DNA of 64,000 bases from Aquisalinus luteolus (GTDB lineage Bacteria; Pseudomonadota; Alphaproteobacteria; Caulobacterales; Parvularculaceae), in contig NZ_VCJR02000002.1 of assembly GCF_009712425.2 (NCBI RefSeq), positions 806,001-870,000 on the forward strand. Direction: 5' to 3'. Of the stretch, positions 52,408-61,773 are shown piece by piece; the stretch's first letter is position 1, and every line of letters starts with the position of its first letter. Both the position numbers and the translations under genes were made by a program. The notes under the pieces were generated by a model. It made no database searches. It saw only the letters and a program-made list of their open reading frames with translations, and was not told the origin of the DNA.

Positions 52408-53688
52408 CTATTGCGCCGCCAGCGGATGAACCACGCCGGTGCCATCTTGCCTGAGAAAATCTGGCCCGCCATCCTTTTCCGCCAGCTCTGCTTTCTTCTG
52501 CGCGATATAGTCACGCGTCATCGGCACCGCCGTCTGGTCATGGGCGATCTGGATCTGGAAATTGCACATGATCTGTGCCCGGAACGCCATTTCCGATGAG
52601 GCGAGATAGAAATCCCACATTCGGCAGAAACGCTCGTCATAGAGCGCCTTCGCCTCGTCCCAGCGGGCCGTGAACCGTTCGCGCCAATGGCGGATCGTCT
52701 CGGCGTAATGCAGGCGGAGATATTCGATATCGGTGACGACGAGACCCGTTTCCTCGATCACCGAGACGACTTCCGACAGGGCGGGGATGTAACCACCGGG
52801 GAAGATATATTTGGCGATGAACGGATTGGTGATGCCGGGCGGGCCGAAGCGGCCGATCGTGTGGATCAGGCCAACGCCGCCGGGCTTCAGCATTTCTGCA
52901 CATTTCTCGAAATAGTTCCTGTAATGATTGACGCCGACATGCTCGAACATGCCGACCGAGACAATGCGGTCGAATTTTTTGTCCAGCGTGCGATAGTCCT
53001 GCAGCCTGAATGTCGCCCGGTCGGACAGCCCGGACTCGACCGAGCGGCGGATGGCGACGCTGAGCTGGTCGTGGGACAGGGTGACCCCGGTGACGTTCAC
53101 GCCGCAATTCTGGGTGAGGTACAGCCCCATGCCGCCCCAGCCGCAGCCGATGTCGAGCACGTCCTCGCCCGGCTGCGCCAGCACCTTGGCGGCTATGTGG
53201 CGTTTCTTCAAGAGCTGCGCCTCGTCCAGCGACGTCTCCGGTGTCGGAAAATAGGCGCAGGAATATTGCATGTCCTGATCGAGGAACAGGTGATAGAGGT
53301 CGTCGCCAAGATCGTAGTGGTGCTGCACATTCTTCGACGAGCGCGACAGGGTGTTGAGCTGGTCAAGGCGGCGGCGGGCAAAGCGCAGCCATTGCATGAC
53401 TTTCATCCATGGGGATGTAGCCGCAACCGGGCCTGAGTTCTGATAGATCAGGTCCAGCAGGTCATAGACACTGCCCTTGGCCATCACCAGCTCGCCCTCC
53501 ATATAGGCTTCGCCGAGCTTCAGGGTCGGGTCCATGGCAATCTTGCGCGGCGTGTCTGCGCCGGTCAGTTCAACGCTGATGCAGGGGCCGGTGCCATCAC
53601 CATAGGTCTGTTCGTGACCATCATGGGTGGTGACGACAAGACATCCTTTCCTGATCATGCCGTCCAGAACGCGATGCAGTATGGTCAT
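52408..53688 (-). CDS. cfa: Cyclopropane-fatty-acyl-phospholipid synthase
   Basis: Adds a methylene from S-adenosylmethionine across double bonds of membrane phospholipid acyl chains. 426 residues: N-terminal lipid-binding region with LGEAYMEGELVM; VQHHYDLGDDLYHLFLDQDMQYSCAYF; AdoMet motif VLDIGCGWGGMGLYL; VSVGMFEHVGVNHY with the catalytic Glu; and GGYIPALSEV. The ATG is at 53688. It is divergent from ppk2 across a 131-base region, a pairing that would suit stationary-phase or stress control. Confidence 0.96.
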   Translation of the reverse strand: MTILHRVLDGMIRKGCLVVTTHDGHEQTYGDGTGPCISVELTGADTPRKIAMDPTLKLGEAYMEGELVMAKGSVYDLLDLIYQNSGPVAATSPWMKVMQWLRFARRRLDQLNTLSRSSKNVQHHYDLGDDLYHLFLDQDMQYSCAYFPTPETSLDEAQLLKKRHIAAKVLAQPGEDVLDIGCGWGGMGLYLTQNCGVNVTGVTLSHDQLSVAIRRSVESGLSDRATFRLQDYRTLDKKFDRIVSVGMFEHVGVNHYRNYFEKCAEMLKPGGVGLIHTIGRFGPPGITNPFIAKYIFPGGYIPALSEVVSVIEETGLVVTDIEYLRLHYAETIRHWRERFTARWDEAKALYDERFCRMWDFYLASSEMAFRAQIMCNFQIQIAHDQTAVPMTRDYIAQKKAELAEKDGGPDFLRQDGTGVVHPLAAQ

Positions 53689-53819
53689 ATCGCTCTCCTC
53701 GTTCTGTTCCCTAGTATAGGACGATTAACCCCGTCCGGCCAGCCCGCTGGCGCGAGGGGCCGTGTTCGTGCAGGATGGACGCCAGAATAGACCGACAAGT
53801 TCCTCGAGAAAGACGCGCT

Positions 53820-54713
53820 ATGAACATCATGAGAATGGATATCGCCCCGCCCGTGACCCTGACGATCAGGGGCAAGGAGCGCGCGTTCGACATCGATAGT
53901 CCCGACCTCCCGGACTGGGTCGAGGACGGCGCCATGGCCTGTGGTGGCTATCCCTATGAGAAGAAACTCGACCGGAAAGACTATGAGGACCAGCTGGAAG
54001 CGCTGCAGCTGGAACTGGTGAAAATGCAGTACTGGATGCAGGACACGGGCGAGCGGGTGGTCCTGCTTTTCGAGGGGCGCGATTCCGCTGGCAAGGGCGG
54101 GACGATCAAGCGGTTCACGGAATATATGAACCCGCGCATCGCCCATGTCGTCGCCCTGCCCAAGCCGACGGATCGCGAGCGGGGCGAGTGGTATTACCAG
54201 CGCTATGTGCGGCATTTCCCCTCGACCGGCGAGATGCGCCTGTTCGACCGGTCCTGGTATAATCGCGCCGGGGTCGAACCGGTGATGGGGTTCTGTACGG
54301 AGCAGCAATGCAAGCATTTCCTCGAGGAGACACCGGCCTTTGAGAAGATGATCACCAATGACGGCATGCATTTCTTCAAGTTCTGGCTGAATATCGGCCA
54401 GGAGATGCAGCTGAAGCGGTTTCACGATCGCCGCCACGACCCGTTGAAGATCTGGAAGCTGTCACCGATGGATGTCGAGGCACTGACCAAGTGGGATGAC
54501 TATACGAAGGCGCGCAATCGCATGCTGGAGGCGACGCATACGGACCATGCGCCATGGACGGTGATCAAGGCTAATGACAAGCGCCGCGCAAGGCTCAACG
54601 CCATCCGCCGCGTGCTTCTGGCGCTCGACTATGACGGCAAGGACGCGAAAGCCATCGGCAAGATCGATGACAAGGTCATGATGCCCGCCGATGACTTCCT
54701 GAAGTCGCTCTGA
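53820..54713 (+). CDS. ppk2: Polyphosphate kinase 2
   Basis: Transfers phosphate between polyphosphate and nucleotides. 297 residues from the ATG at 53820; an in-frame ATG at 53775 would add 15 residues. Single PPK2 domain: Walker [14 protein letters not shown], Walker B/lid [22 protein letters not shown], then [32 protein letters not shown] and [12 protein letters not shown]. The length and lid type resemble class I (ADP/GDP-phosphorylating) enzymes. The stop abuts the convergent CocE-type hydrolase. Confidence 0.94.
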   Translation: MNIMRMDIAPPVTLTIRGKERAFDIDSPDLPDWVEDGAMACGGYPYEKKLDRKDYEDQLEALQLELVKMQYWMQDTGERVVLLFEGRDSAGKGGTIKRFTEYMNPRIAHVVALPKPTDRERGEWYYQRYVRHFPSTGEMRLFDRSWYNRAGVEPVMGFCTEQQCKHFLEETPAFEKMITNDGMHFFKFWLNIGQEMQLKRFHDRRHDPLKIWKLSPMDVEALTKWDDYTKARNRMLEATHTDHAPWTVIKANDKRRARLNAIRRVLLALDYDGKDAKAIGKIDDKVMMPADDFLKSL

Positions 54714-56630
54714 TTATTCCCCGGCCAGCGGCAGGATGATGCGCGACGGCGTCGCGCCGCCATGATGGACCGTGTTAGTCGCGACAGCGAATTCCGTCGA
54801 CGTGTACGGATCGGCAGCGGTGTTCAGGCTGCGGGCATAGGACGGGAAATTGCTGGAGGATATCTCGACCCGCACCCGGTGACCCTTCTGGAACGTATTG
54901 GCGACCAGCATGGGCGGCGGGGAAATCTCGTAAACCTCGCCATCTTCCATGAACACCGGTGTCTCCAGCCCGTCGCGATAGCGCATGCGCAGGATCGTGT
55001 CGGCGATGTTCCATGCCGTGCCATCCGGTGCGACATCGACGATCTTGACCGTGAAGTCCGTGTCCGGTGCATCGGAGGAGACAAAAAGCTGCGCATGGGC
55101 AAAGCCGAAGACAGGCAGGTCCTCGGTCAGTACTTCGGAGGTATAGACCAGCACGTCCTCCCGCGCCTCGATCTCGCGCTGGTCGAAGCTGCCGTCCTCC
55201 TGGTCGGTGCCCATGCCGGAAATCTCGCCGCCATGGCTGATCACCGGGTTAGTCGGGTCGTAGACGAAGCTGTCACTGTCGCCTTGCGCTGCCTCGACGG
55301 CCAGTACGCCATCGCCGTCCAGCGTATTGGCGCTACCGCCACTCGTCAGGGTAAAGACGAGGGCGTCATCACCGGCCGGCACGACGGATGGATCGGGCAG
55401 GGTATCGAACGCCTGCCATTCATTCTCACCAGCCATATAGGCCTGGACAGGGGCAAACTCCGGTGCTGGCCCTGAGCCTTTCAGGTAATGGTCGAAAAAC
55501 GCGATGGACTGGGCGTCATAGTCGAGCCGGGCATCGCCGAGGGGCCGGTCGCCTATCGTGGTCTCGGCTTCCTCGCGCCCGAACCCGCAATGGGGTCCAT
55601 TGGTCAGGATGATATACTGGTTGTCGACACCAGCGGCCCTGTTGGCCTCGCTTGCGGTCTGGAACGCAGCGGCGGTGGCGCGGGCGGAAATATCGTACAG
55701 CGCTTCGGCCCAGAAGCCTGGCACGCGGATCGCCGCGGCGTCTTCATCGGTCAGGCGGTTATCGTCCCAGTCCGGATGAACCGGCCCACGGGCGATGTAT
55801 TCTTCGAAGTCGGTGACCGCGCCATCGCCCGCAACGGCCATGTCCGCCATCGGCAGGTACATGCGGATGCCGTCATAGAAGTCCTGCTCGCGGGCGTCGC
55901 CGTCATTGTCGACGCTGAAGGAGGCGGCGGCCCGTTGCCATGCAACATCGTCGAGGTCTGCTGGCAGTTTCGGCCAGGGCTGCTGCATTTCCTCGTAGAA
56001 ATAGTTGAACCAGCCCTGCTGCCAGACGCCGCCGCGCCAGAAATTGCCCTGTTCGCTGAACGGGCCGGCCTCGGCAACGCCTACCCCGGCGGAGCGGGCG
56101 ATCATCGCCTTGTGCGCCGGATGATTGCGGCTCGCCAGTTTGAGCTGGTTTTCAGCCGATGACGAACAGCCATAGGTACCGATCGCGCCGTTGGACCAAG
56201 GCTGCGCGGTAATCCAGTCGAACGTGTCGAGACCATCCTCGACCGGGTTGGGGATCATGGTGAATTCGCCTTCGGAGAAATAGCGCCCCCGCTCATGCTG
56301 CTCGACGACAGCATAGCCTGCCTCGATCAGCTGTGCCTTGAAGCCCTCGCTGCCGCGACCCATCTCGCTGGAATAGGGTGTGCGGATCAGCACCGTCGGT
56401 ACCGGCGTCTCACCGCCAGGGGGCAGGTAAATATCCGTATCGAGACGGATACCGTCGCGCATACGCACCGGGATGTGTTCCTCGACCAGCGTACCCTCCG
56501 GCGGGATGAAGTCCGTCGGCCTTTCCCGTGGCGCCTCGGCTTCAGTACAGGCGGCCAGCATCAGCACTGTTGCAATAGCTGACAGAGACAGGCGGCTGCT
56601 TGCCTGTGCGGCGGCTTTGTAAAGACTCAT
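54714..56630 (-). CDS. CocE/NonD family hydrolase, lipoprotein
   Basis: 638 residues: lipoprotein signal ending LMLAAC (Cys28), then an alpha/beta-hydrolase domain of the CocE/X-Pro dipeptidyl-peptidase group (VRMRDGIRLDTDIYLPPGGETPVPTVLIRTPYS). The nucleophile Ser is in IGTYGCSSSAENQL, and a His candidate is in LTNGPHCGFG. The C-terminal beta-jellyroll domain is typical of the family (EISGMGTDQEDGSFDQREIEAREDVLVYTSEVL). It likely hydrolyses esters or peptide bonds outside the cytoplasm. The ATG at 56630 has AAGGGG upstream. Confidence 0.92.
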   Translation of the reverse strand: MSLYKAAAQASSRLSLSAIATVLMLAACTEAEAPRERPTDFIPPEGTLVEEHIPVRMRDGIRLDTDIYLPPGGETPVPTVLIRTPYSSEMGRGSEGFKAQLIEAGYAVVEQHERGRYFSEGEFTMIPNPVEDGLDTFDWITAQPWSNGAIGTYGCSSSAENQLKLASRNHPAHKAMIARSAGVGVAEAGPFSEQGNFWRGGVWQQGWFNYFYEEMQQPWPKLPADLDDVAWQRAAASFSVDNDGDAREQDFYDGIRMYLPMADMAVAGDGAVTDFEEYIARGPVHPDWDDNRLTDEDAAAIRVPGFWAEALYDISARATAAAFQTASEANRAAGVDNQYIILTNGPHCGFGREEAETTIGDRPLGDARLDYDAQSIAFFDHYLKGSGPAPEFAPVQAYMAGENEWQAFDTLPDPSVVPAGDDALVFTLTSGGSANTLDGDGVLAVEAAQGDSDSFVYDPTNPVISHGGEISGMGTDQEDGSFDQREIEAREDVLVYTSEVLTEDLPVFGFAHAQLFVSSDAPDTDFTVKIVDVAPDGTAWNIADTILRMRYRDGLETPVFMEDGEVYEISPPPMLVANTFQKGHRVRVEISSSNFPSYARSLNTAADPYTSTEFAVATNTVHHGGATPSRIILPLAGE

Positions 56631-56747
56631 CGAGATATCCCCTTGCTGAAGGCTCAGACTGGCACAAAGCGGCGTACCATTCTACAGGCTTCTGGCGCGA
56701 CGCGGCGGGCGGCGTTAGGTTGGCGCTGAACAGGAAAGGGCCTCCCC

Positions 56748-57878
56748 ATGAACGGGAAAACCATGAAACCGGAAACCATCGCCATTCACACGCCGGGCAT
56801 CGGCAGGGACGGGGCCGTCGCGGCATCGATCCAGCTGTCGACGACATGGCAGCACGGGCCTGCCTATGAGAACCTGCACGGGTTCACCTATGTGCGCGAT
56901 ACCAACCCGAATGTCGCTGACCTTGAGGCTCGGCTCGCGGCGATGGAGGGCGGGGCGGTCGCAGCAGCCTTTGCTTCCGGCATGGCGGCGGGCGCGGCCC
57001 TGCTGGCGGGCCTGCCGGAAGGGTGCCGGGTCATCTTCCATCATGACCTCTATCACGATTTCCGCAATCTCGCCGCAGCGACCTTCCCGGTACGGAAGAT
57101 AGAGGCAGTATTTATCGACATGACGGACCTTGAGGCGCTCGGTGACGCGCTGACGGACAACACCGCCCTCGTCTGGTTCGAGACGCCGTCCAACCCGAAG
57201 CTCGACATCATCGATATCGCGGCGGTCAGCCGTTTGGCTCATGAGGCGGGTACGCAGGTCGCGGTCGATGGCACGTTTGCGACGCCTGTGCTGCAGCGGC
57301 CACTCGATCTGGGCGCGGATTATGTCATCCATTCCCTGACAAAGTATATGGGCGGGCACAGTGACATTCAGGGCGGGGCAGTGATTGCCAGAGAAGATAA
57401 CGATGCCGCTCGCGCCCTGTTCGCCACGCGCAAGGTCACCGGCGGCGTGCTGTCGCCCTTCAACGCCTGGCTCGTTTCGCGCGGCCTGCAGACGCTGCAC
57501 TGCCGGATGGAGGCCCATTGCCGCAACGCGGGGGTGCTCGCTGAATTTCTCAGCGCACATGACCGGGTGGAGACGGTGCATTACCCGTTCCTGTCGGGCC
57601 GGGCGGGAGAGGATATCGCGCGGGCGCAGATGAAAGCCGGCGGCGGCATGCTGTCGGTGGAGATTGTCGGTGGGCGTGATGGGGCGCTTGCTGTTGCCTC
57701 GCGGGTAAAGCTGATCCTCAATGCGACAAGCCTTGGCGGTGTGGAGAGCCTGATCGAGCATCGTGCCTCGGTCGAGGGGCCGACGCCGCGCTCGCCGCAG
57801 GGGCTGCTGCGCCTCTCTGTCGGGCTGGAGAACGCTGACGACCTGATCGAGGATCTCGATCAGGCGCTGGATTTCTGA
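56748..57878 (+). CDS. Cys/Met metabolism PLP-dependent enzyme (cystathionine gamma-synthase/lyase type)
   Basis: 376 residues, fold-type I PLP enzyme. Markers are FTYVRDTNPNVADLEARLAAMEGG, ALVWFETPSNPKLDIIDI, VDGTFATPVLQRPLDLGADYVIHSLTKYMGGHSD with the PLP Lys near residue 196, and the C-terminal SLGGVESLIEHRASVEG and LRLSVGLENADDLIEDLDQAL. It could be cystathionine gamma-synthase, gamma-lyase or methionine gamma-lyase; sequence alone does not separate them. It is divergent from the CocE-type gene. Confidence 0.92.
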   Translation: MNGKTMKPETIAIHTPGIGRDGAVAASIQLSTTWQHGPAYENLHGFTYVRDTNPNVADLEARLAAMEGGAVAAAFASGMAAGAALLAGLPEGCRVIFHHDLYHDFRNLAAATFPVRKIEAVFIDMTDLEALGDALTDNTALVWFETPSNPKLDIIDIAAVSRLAHEAGTQVAVDGTFATPVLQRPLDLGADYVIHSLTKYMGGHSDIQGGAVIAREDNDAARALFATRKVTGGVLSPFNAWLVSRGLQTLHCRMEAHCRNAGVLAEFLSAHDRVETVHYPFLSGRAGEDIARAQMKAGGGMLSVEIVGGRDGALAVASRVKLILNATSLGGVESLIEHRASVEGPTPRSPQGLLRLSVGLENADDLIEDLDQALDF

Positions 57879-57903
57879 TTGTCAGGAGCGCACGGAATGC
57901 TGA

Positions 57904-58623
57904 TCAGGGCTGGGACATGAAGAGGGCGCGTTCGCGCTCGCGCCGTTCCATCAGGCTCGGCATCTGGGTCAGCTCGCCGCCGACATTGGCAATCGTGTGC
58001 TCGCTCAGCGCTTCTGCAGCTTCGTCGCGTTTGCCGTTCTGCAGGCTGCGATAGACATCGGTCTGGCCGAAATTCTCGATGCCGACCGACTCCGCGAAGG
58101 AGACGAGGGCGGCATATTCGTTCTCGTTCAGGGGCACGGTTACCATGCGGCGAACGCCGTCCTGTACCGGCTGGAGGTCTGCCAGCAGCAGTTCTTCAGC
58201 CTGCGGTACGGTCAGGGACATGCCCTCCGTCGCGGTCGCCGTGTGGGCATAGCCGACATGCCAGTCACCATCTTCCATGGTGGCCGACAGGGTCAGGCCG
58301 CGGGATGTCTTGATGATCTCCAGCCCGTCGCCGTTCAGGCTCATGGCGCTGTTGTCCGCTGTCGGCATGTTGCGGGCGGCATCTGCTGTCGTGCTGGAGG
58401 AGAGGGCAGCCGTTGCCGCCGGTGCGTGGGCCATGTCCGCCGCAGGCTCTTCCGCCGCAGCAGCGAAGGCGGCGGGTGGCCTTTCGGTGCCCGCAATAAA
58501 CCCTTCGATCTTGTCGAAACCCTTGTCGGTCAAGCCCGTCACGGTGCCCGGAAGCCCGTACCGTTCGGCGACAAGCGCCCCGACAGCGAATAGAAACAGT
58601 CCAAAAAGGAAAGCTAACCGCAT
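57904..58623 (-). CDS. Membrane-anchored lysozyme-like (GH24) protein with lost catalytic Glu
   Basis: 239 residues from the ATG at 58623 (AGGTGG upstream): an N-terminal helix (LAFLFGLFLFAVGALVAE), an Ala/Pro-rich linker to about residue 100, then a GH24-like domain (GLEIIKTSRGLTLSATMEDGDWHVGYAHTA; TVPQAEELLLADLQPVQDGV; VPLNENEYAALVSFAESVG). The position of the catalytic Glu in the usual IxxFEGL is Arg108 here (IIKTSRGL), and the GYGHT motif reads GYAHT. It is therefore probably a non-catalytic peptidoglycan-binding pseudoenzyme. A longer reading frame to 59442 is antisense to the CDF gene and is not used. Confidence 0.8.
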   Translation of the reverse strand: MRLAFLFGLFLFAVGALVAERYGLPGTVTGLTDKGFDKIEGFIAGTERPPAAFAAAAEEPAADMAHAPAATAALSSSTTADAARNMPTADNSAMSLNGDGLEIIKTSRGLTLSATMEDGDWHVGYAHTATATEGMSLTVPQAEELLLADLQPVQDGVRRMVTVPLNENEYAALVSFAESVGIENFGQTDVYRSLQNGKRDEAAEALSEHTIANVGGELTQMPSLMERRERERALFMSQP

Positions 58624-58806
58624 TTCACCACCTACCCAGTTATTGTGATAATATCCAATAGAAATTCTGATGCAAGTGAATGTACGGTTACATTGCAGTC
58701 GCGAAGGGCGATATCTGCTTAAGTGGCTGAAAACTTTAGTGAAAATGATTTGCAGTCTGACATTTGATCTTTGACAGTCTGCAATGGCGCGCCTATTTCG
58801 GTGGTC

Positions 58807-59778
58807 ATGCACGGAAGTTTCCAACAGGTCGAGAAAGACAGGAGCCGCTGGGCCATGGCGGCGGCCGGCCTGTCGGTCGCTGTCGCGCTGACGCTGATCG
58901 TGGCAAAGCTCGTCGCCTGGATCATGTCTGGATCGACCGCGGTGCTCGGGTCTTTGGCCGACTCCTCGCTCGACCTCATCGGCTCGCTTGTCGCGTTCGT
59001 TGGTGTTCGCTGGGCCTCTGAACCCCCCGATGCAGAGCATCGCTTCGGCCATGGCAAGGCGGAGGCGGTATCCTCGCTGACGCAGATCGTGCTGATCTCC
59101 GGCTCGGCACTCTTCGTTGCCTATGAAAGCGTAAAGCGGCTGATCGACCCCGAGCCCCTCCAGAACGGCGGTGTCGCCATGGGCGTGATGGCACTGTCGC
59201 TGACGCTGTCCATCGGCCTTGTCGCGTTCCAGTCGCTGGCGATCCGCAAGTCCGGCTCTCTCGCCGTGGAGGGTGACCAGGCCCATTATACCGGCGATAT
59301 CATCGCCAATGGCGGCACGCTGGTGGCTGTCTTCCTCGCCGTACAGTTCGGCTGGTTGCGGGCCGATGCGATCGCCGGTCTCGCCGCCGCGCTGTTCCTT
59401 GCCCATGCCGCCTGGTCGATCGGGCGCCGCGCCCTGCCGCAATTGATGGATGAGGAATTACCGAAATCGCAACGCGCGCGCATCGCCGAGATCGTCCATG
59501 CCGATGAAGGGGTGATCGATTTTCACGCCCTGCGCACGCGCCGGGCCGGGCAGCGCAAATATATCCAGATGCATCTGGACCTCGATCCCGACCTGACCTT
59601 GCGCGATGCCCATGCCATCACCGACCGCGTTGAACTGGCCCTGCACGAAGCCTTTCCCGGGGCGGACATCATCCTGCACATGGACCCGCATGGCGAAAGC
59701 GAGCCCCATGACAAGTTCGGGGCACGGACGGATATAGACCACCCGGAATACGGGGAAGGGAGCGCTAACACACCCTGA
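58807..59778 (+). CDS. Cation diffusion facilitator (FieF/ZitB-like)
   Basis: Exports divalent metal ions (Zn2+, Fe2+, Cd2+ or similar) in exchange for protons. 323 residues, six membrane helices plus a cytoplasmic domain. Metal-site motifs are LADSSLDLIGS in helix 2 and HYTGDIIANG in helix 5, with the connecting HRFGHGKAEAVSSL. The C-terminal CTD includes HALRTRRAGQRKYIQMHLDLDPDLTLRDAHAI. The start is the ATG at 58807; an upstream TTG is less likely. Confidence 0.94.
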   Translation: MHGSFQQVEKDRSRWAMAAAGLSVAVALTLIVAKLVAWIMSGSTAVLGSLADSSLDLIGSLVAFVGVRWASEPPDAEHRFGHGKAEAVSSLTQIVLISGSALFVAYESVKRLIDPEPLQNGGVAMGVMALSLTLSIGLVAFQSLAIRKSGSLAVEGDQAHYTGDIIANGGTLVAVFLAVQFGWLRADAIAGLAAALFLAHAAWSIGRRALPQLMDEELPKSQRARIAEIVHADEGVIDFHALRTRRAGQRKYIQMHLDLDPDLTLRDAHAITDRVELALHEAFPGADIILHMDPHGESEPHDKFGARTDIDHPEYGEGSANTP

Positions 59779-59894
59779 GGGTTGCATGAAACCCAGTGCT
59801 GTGGCCGATTTCAGGTCAATTCCGGCATTTATGGTAAAACTCCTGTTAAGCATTTTCAGTTAGGAATAGCGGCAACAAACTAGAGGGTTTTGTC

Positions 59895-60632
59895 ATGTCG
59901 CTTTCGCGTTTTATCATCTCTGCCGGTGCTGCTGTTGCCGCTGGCCTCGTCTTTACAGGTAATGCCAGCGCTCAAGTCTCGGACGTGCCGTGGGCGGATA
60001 ATAATATCCTGAAACTCGGTGTCGTTCACTTCGCCATGAATGACGAGACGAGCGATCTCGCCGGGCCAAACACACCGCCGGGCATCACCGCAGAGGTGGA
60101 AAGCCCGACGGCGCCGACCTTTACCTACACCCGCCATATCGGCGAGCATTTCGGTGTCGAGCTGCTGGCCGGTATCCCCTTCGGTGTCGACCTGAAAGGT
60201 TCCGGTACGATCGAGGGCGTTGGCCAGGTTGCCGAGGCGACCGTCGCGACCGCGACCCTGTCAGGCGTCTACTATTTTACGCCGCGTACGGCACAATGGC
60301 GCCCCTATGTCAGCGTTGGCTACAATTACACGACCTTTTATGATGGCGAGGCAAGCCCGGTGCTGGAAGGCGCGCTGTCAGGCCAGACCGATGTGTCGCT
60401 GACCGACTCCACGGGCCCGGGCATTTATGCCGGCGTCAACTATGCCGCTGGCGAGAACTGGGTGCTGTCTGGCATCATCGGCTACAACAAGGCCGAGACC
60501 GACGCGACCCTGCGCACCGACACCGTCGTCGACATGGGCGCCGGCCCGGTCAATGTCGGCATCGTCGAGCGCGAGATGGAAATCGAGCTGAACCCGGTCA
60601 TCGCCTTCCTGACTGTGGGCTACAGGTTTTAG
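59895..60632 (+). CDS. ompW: OmpW family outer membrane protein
   Basis: 245 residues: signal peptide (FIISAGAAVAAGLVFTGNASAQ) then an eight-stranded barrel. OmpW-like landmarks are NILKLGVVHFAMND, PTFTYTRHIGEHFGVELLAGIPF, TATLSGVYYFTPRTAQWRPYVSVGYNYT, and a C-terminal VIAFLTVGYRF ending in Phe for BAM recognition. It probably passes small hydrophobic molecules. GAGGG precedes the ATG at 59895, and a terminator follows. Confidence 0.92.
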   Translation: MSLSRFIISAGAAVAAGLVFTGNASAQVSDVPWADNNILKLGVVHFAMNDETSDLAGPNTPPGITAEVESPTAPTFTYTRHIGEHFGVELLAGIPFGVDLKGSGTIEGVGQVAEATVATATLSGVYYFTPRTAQWRPYVSVGYNYTTFYDGEASPVLEGALSGQTDVSLTDSTGPGIYAGVNYAAGENWVLSGIIGYNKAETDATLRTDTVVDMGAGPVNVGIVEREMEIELNPVIAFLTVGYRF

Positions 60633-60700
60633 GGCGGCTACCGGTTCTAGGGCTGCTACGGGGCTTATCCCGCAGGGGATATGTGGAGAGAGTGCTTAAG

Positions 60701-60727
60701 CGGGACGGGTCACACCGTCCCGTTTTT
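60701..60727 (+). terminator. Rho-independent terminator after ompW
   Basis: 8-bp perfect stem CGGGACGG / CCGTCCCG (60701-60708 and 60715-60722), six-base loop, then TTTTT. The convergent msrA ends three bases beyond. Confidence 0.88.
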
Positions 60728-60729
60728 CG

Positions 60730-61491
60730 TTATTTGATCCACGCTTCATCGCCCCAAAGGCTTCTGAGGCGCGCATCGCGGCCGCAGCCACGGCGGTAGA
60801 GATTATACCGTACGCTGCTCTTCTTGTAGTAATCCTGGTGATACTCCTCAGCCTCGTAGAAGTCGCGGGCGTCGAGAATGGGCGTGACGATCTCGCGGTC
60901 GAGCGCGTCCTCGGCCTCCATCTTGGCGGCCTCGGCGGCGGCGCGCTGCTCGTCATCCGTCACATAGATTGCGGTGGTATAGCCAAAGCCGCGGTCGCAG
61001 AACTGGCCGCCATCATCGGTCGGGTCGACCGTGCGGAAGAAGCGGTCGGCGAGGGTGCGATAGGTGATCGCTGACGGGTCGTAATAGATCTTGGCAACCT
61101 CGCGGTGGCCGCCCTGCTCATAGGTCTTGTAGGTCGGGTCCTCGCTCGTGCCGCCGGAATAGCCCGACACGACGGCGTCGACGCCCTCCATCTTCTCGAA
61201 GTCCGCCTCGACGCACCAGAAGCAGCCGCCGGCGAAGATCGCGTAATCATCCAGCGGATTATCGGAAGCCGCCTCGTCCATGCTGTCGCCGATACGTTCC
61301 GGCACGCGCGTGTCGGACAGGATCTCGTCGGCCTCCGGCGGCGCTTCCTCATAGCCTTCGGGCTGCACCGGCGTCGGATCGCGCTCGACCTGGCCGCCGG
61401 CATCGCAGGCAACGGCCAGCGTCAACAGGCCGGCCAGCAGGCCCGAAAAGGCAATCTTCGGGGCAAGATGGGGGGCAATTTTCCGAATCAT
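60730..61491 (-). CDS. msrA: Peptide-methionine (S)-S-oxide reductase MsrA, lipoprotein form
   Basis: Repairs oxidised methionine. From the ATG at 61491 (GGAG nine bases upstream) it is 253 residues: lipoprotein signal ending LAVAC (Cys29), an acidic Pro/Glu linker to about residue 80, then the MsrA domain with catalytic Cys90 in FAGGCFWCVEADFEKMEGV. Next come GYSGGTSEDPTYKTYEQGGHREVAKIYYDP and a C-terminal YNLYRRGCGRD that may supply the resolving Cys. A lipoprotein location implies repair in the periplasm, which would need electrons from a DsbD-like protein such as the one encoded at 47,117. Confidence 0.93.
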   Translation of the reverse strand: MIRKIAPHLAPKIAFSGLLAGLLTLAVACDAGGQVERDPTPVQPEGYEEAPPEADEILSDTRVPERIGDSMDEAASDNPLDDYAIFAGGCFWCVEADFEKMEGVDAVVSGYSGGTSEDPTYKTYEQGGHREVAKIYYDPSAITYRTLADRFFRTVDPTDDGGQFCDRGFGYTTAIYVTDDEQRAAAEAAKMEAEDALDREIVTPILDARDFYEAEEYHQDYYKKSSVRYNLYRRGCGRDARLRSLWGDEAWIK

Positions 61492-61773
61492 ATCCGCGTC
61501 TCCATTACTGCTGCGGACCTTACGAACACGCGTGAGCCCAGCCAATTCACGCCTTCTCACATTCGCGGCACGGGGCGTGGTCTTATCGCCACAGGCGGGG
61601 CAGGGGCGCGACAGGCTGGCCGTTTCGCAGGCGGCACAAACTATGGGGCAAAATGTCTATATGTTGGGGAAAATAGCCTATTGCGGAAGAGGCGATACCA
61701 GATATTGTAATTTCACAGGCAGGCGATTCACAGCCGCGCCACACCAAGCCAAGATAATCTGAGGGTCCGCACC

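Noticed and set aside
58624-59442. N-terminal extension of the lysozyme-like gene across the CDF transporter
   Set aside because: The extension is antisense to the well-supported CDF gene and low in complexity; the ATG at 58623 has a ribosome site and begins a membrane anchor.
61654-61710. Two weak NrdR-box-like sequences upstream of nrdB
   Set aside because: Matches are only about 9 and 10 of 16 positions, and the start-to-start spacing of 41 bases differs from the usual 31-32, so they are not distinguishable from chance by eye.
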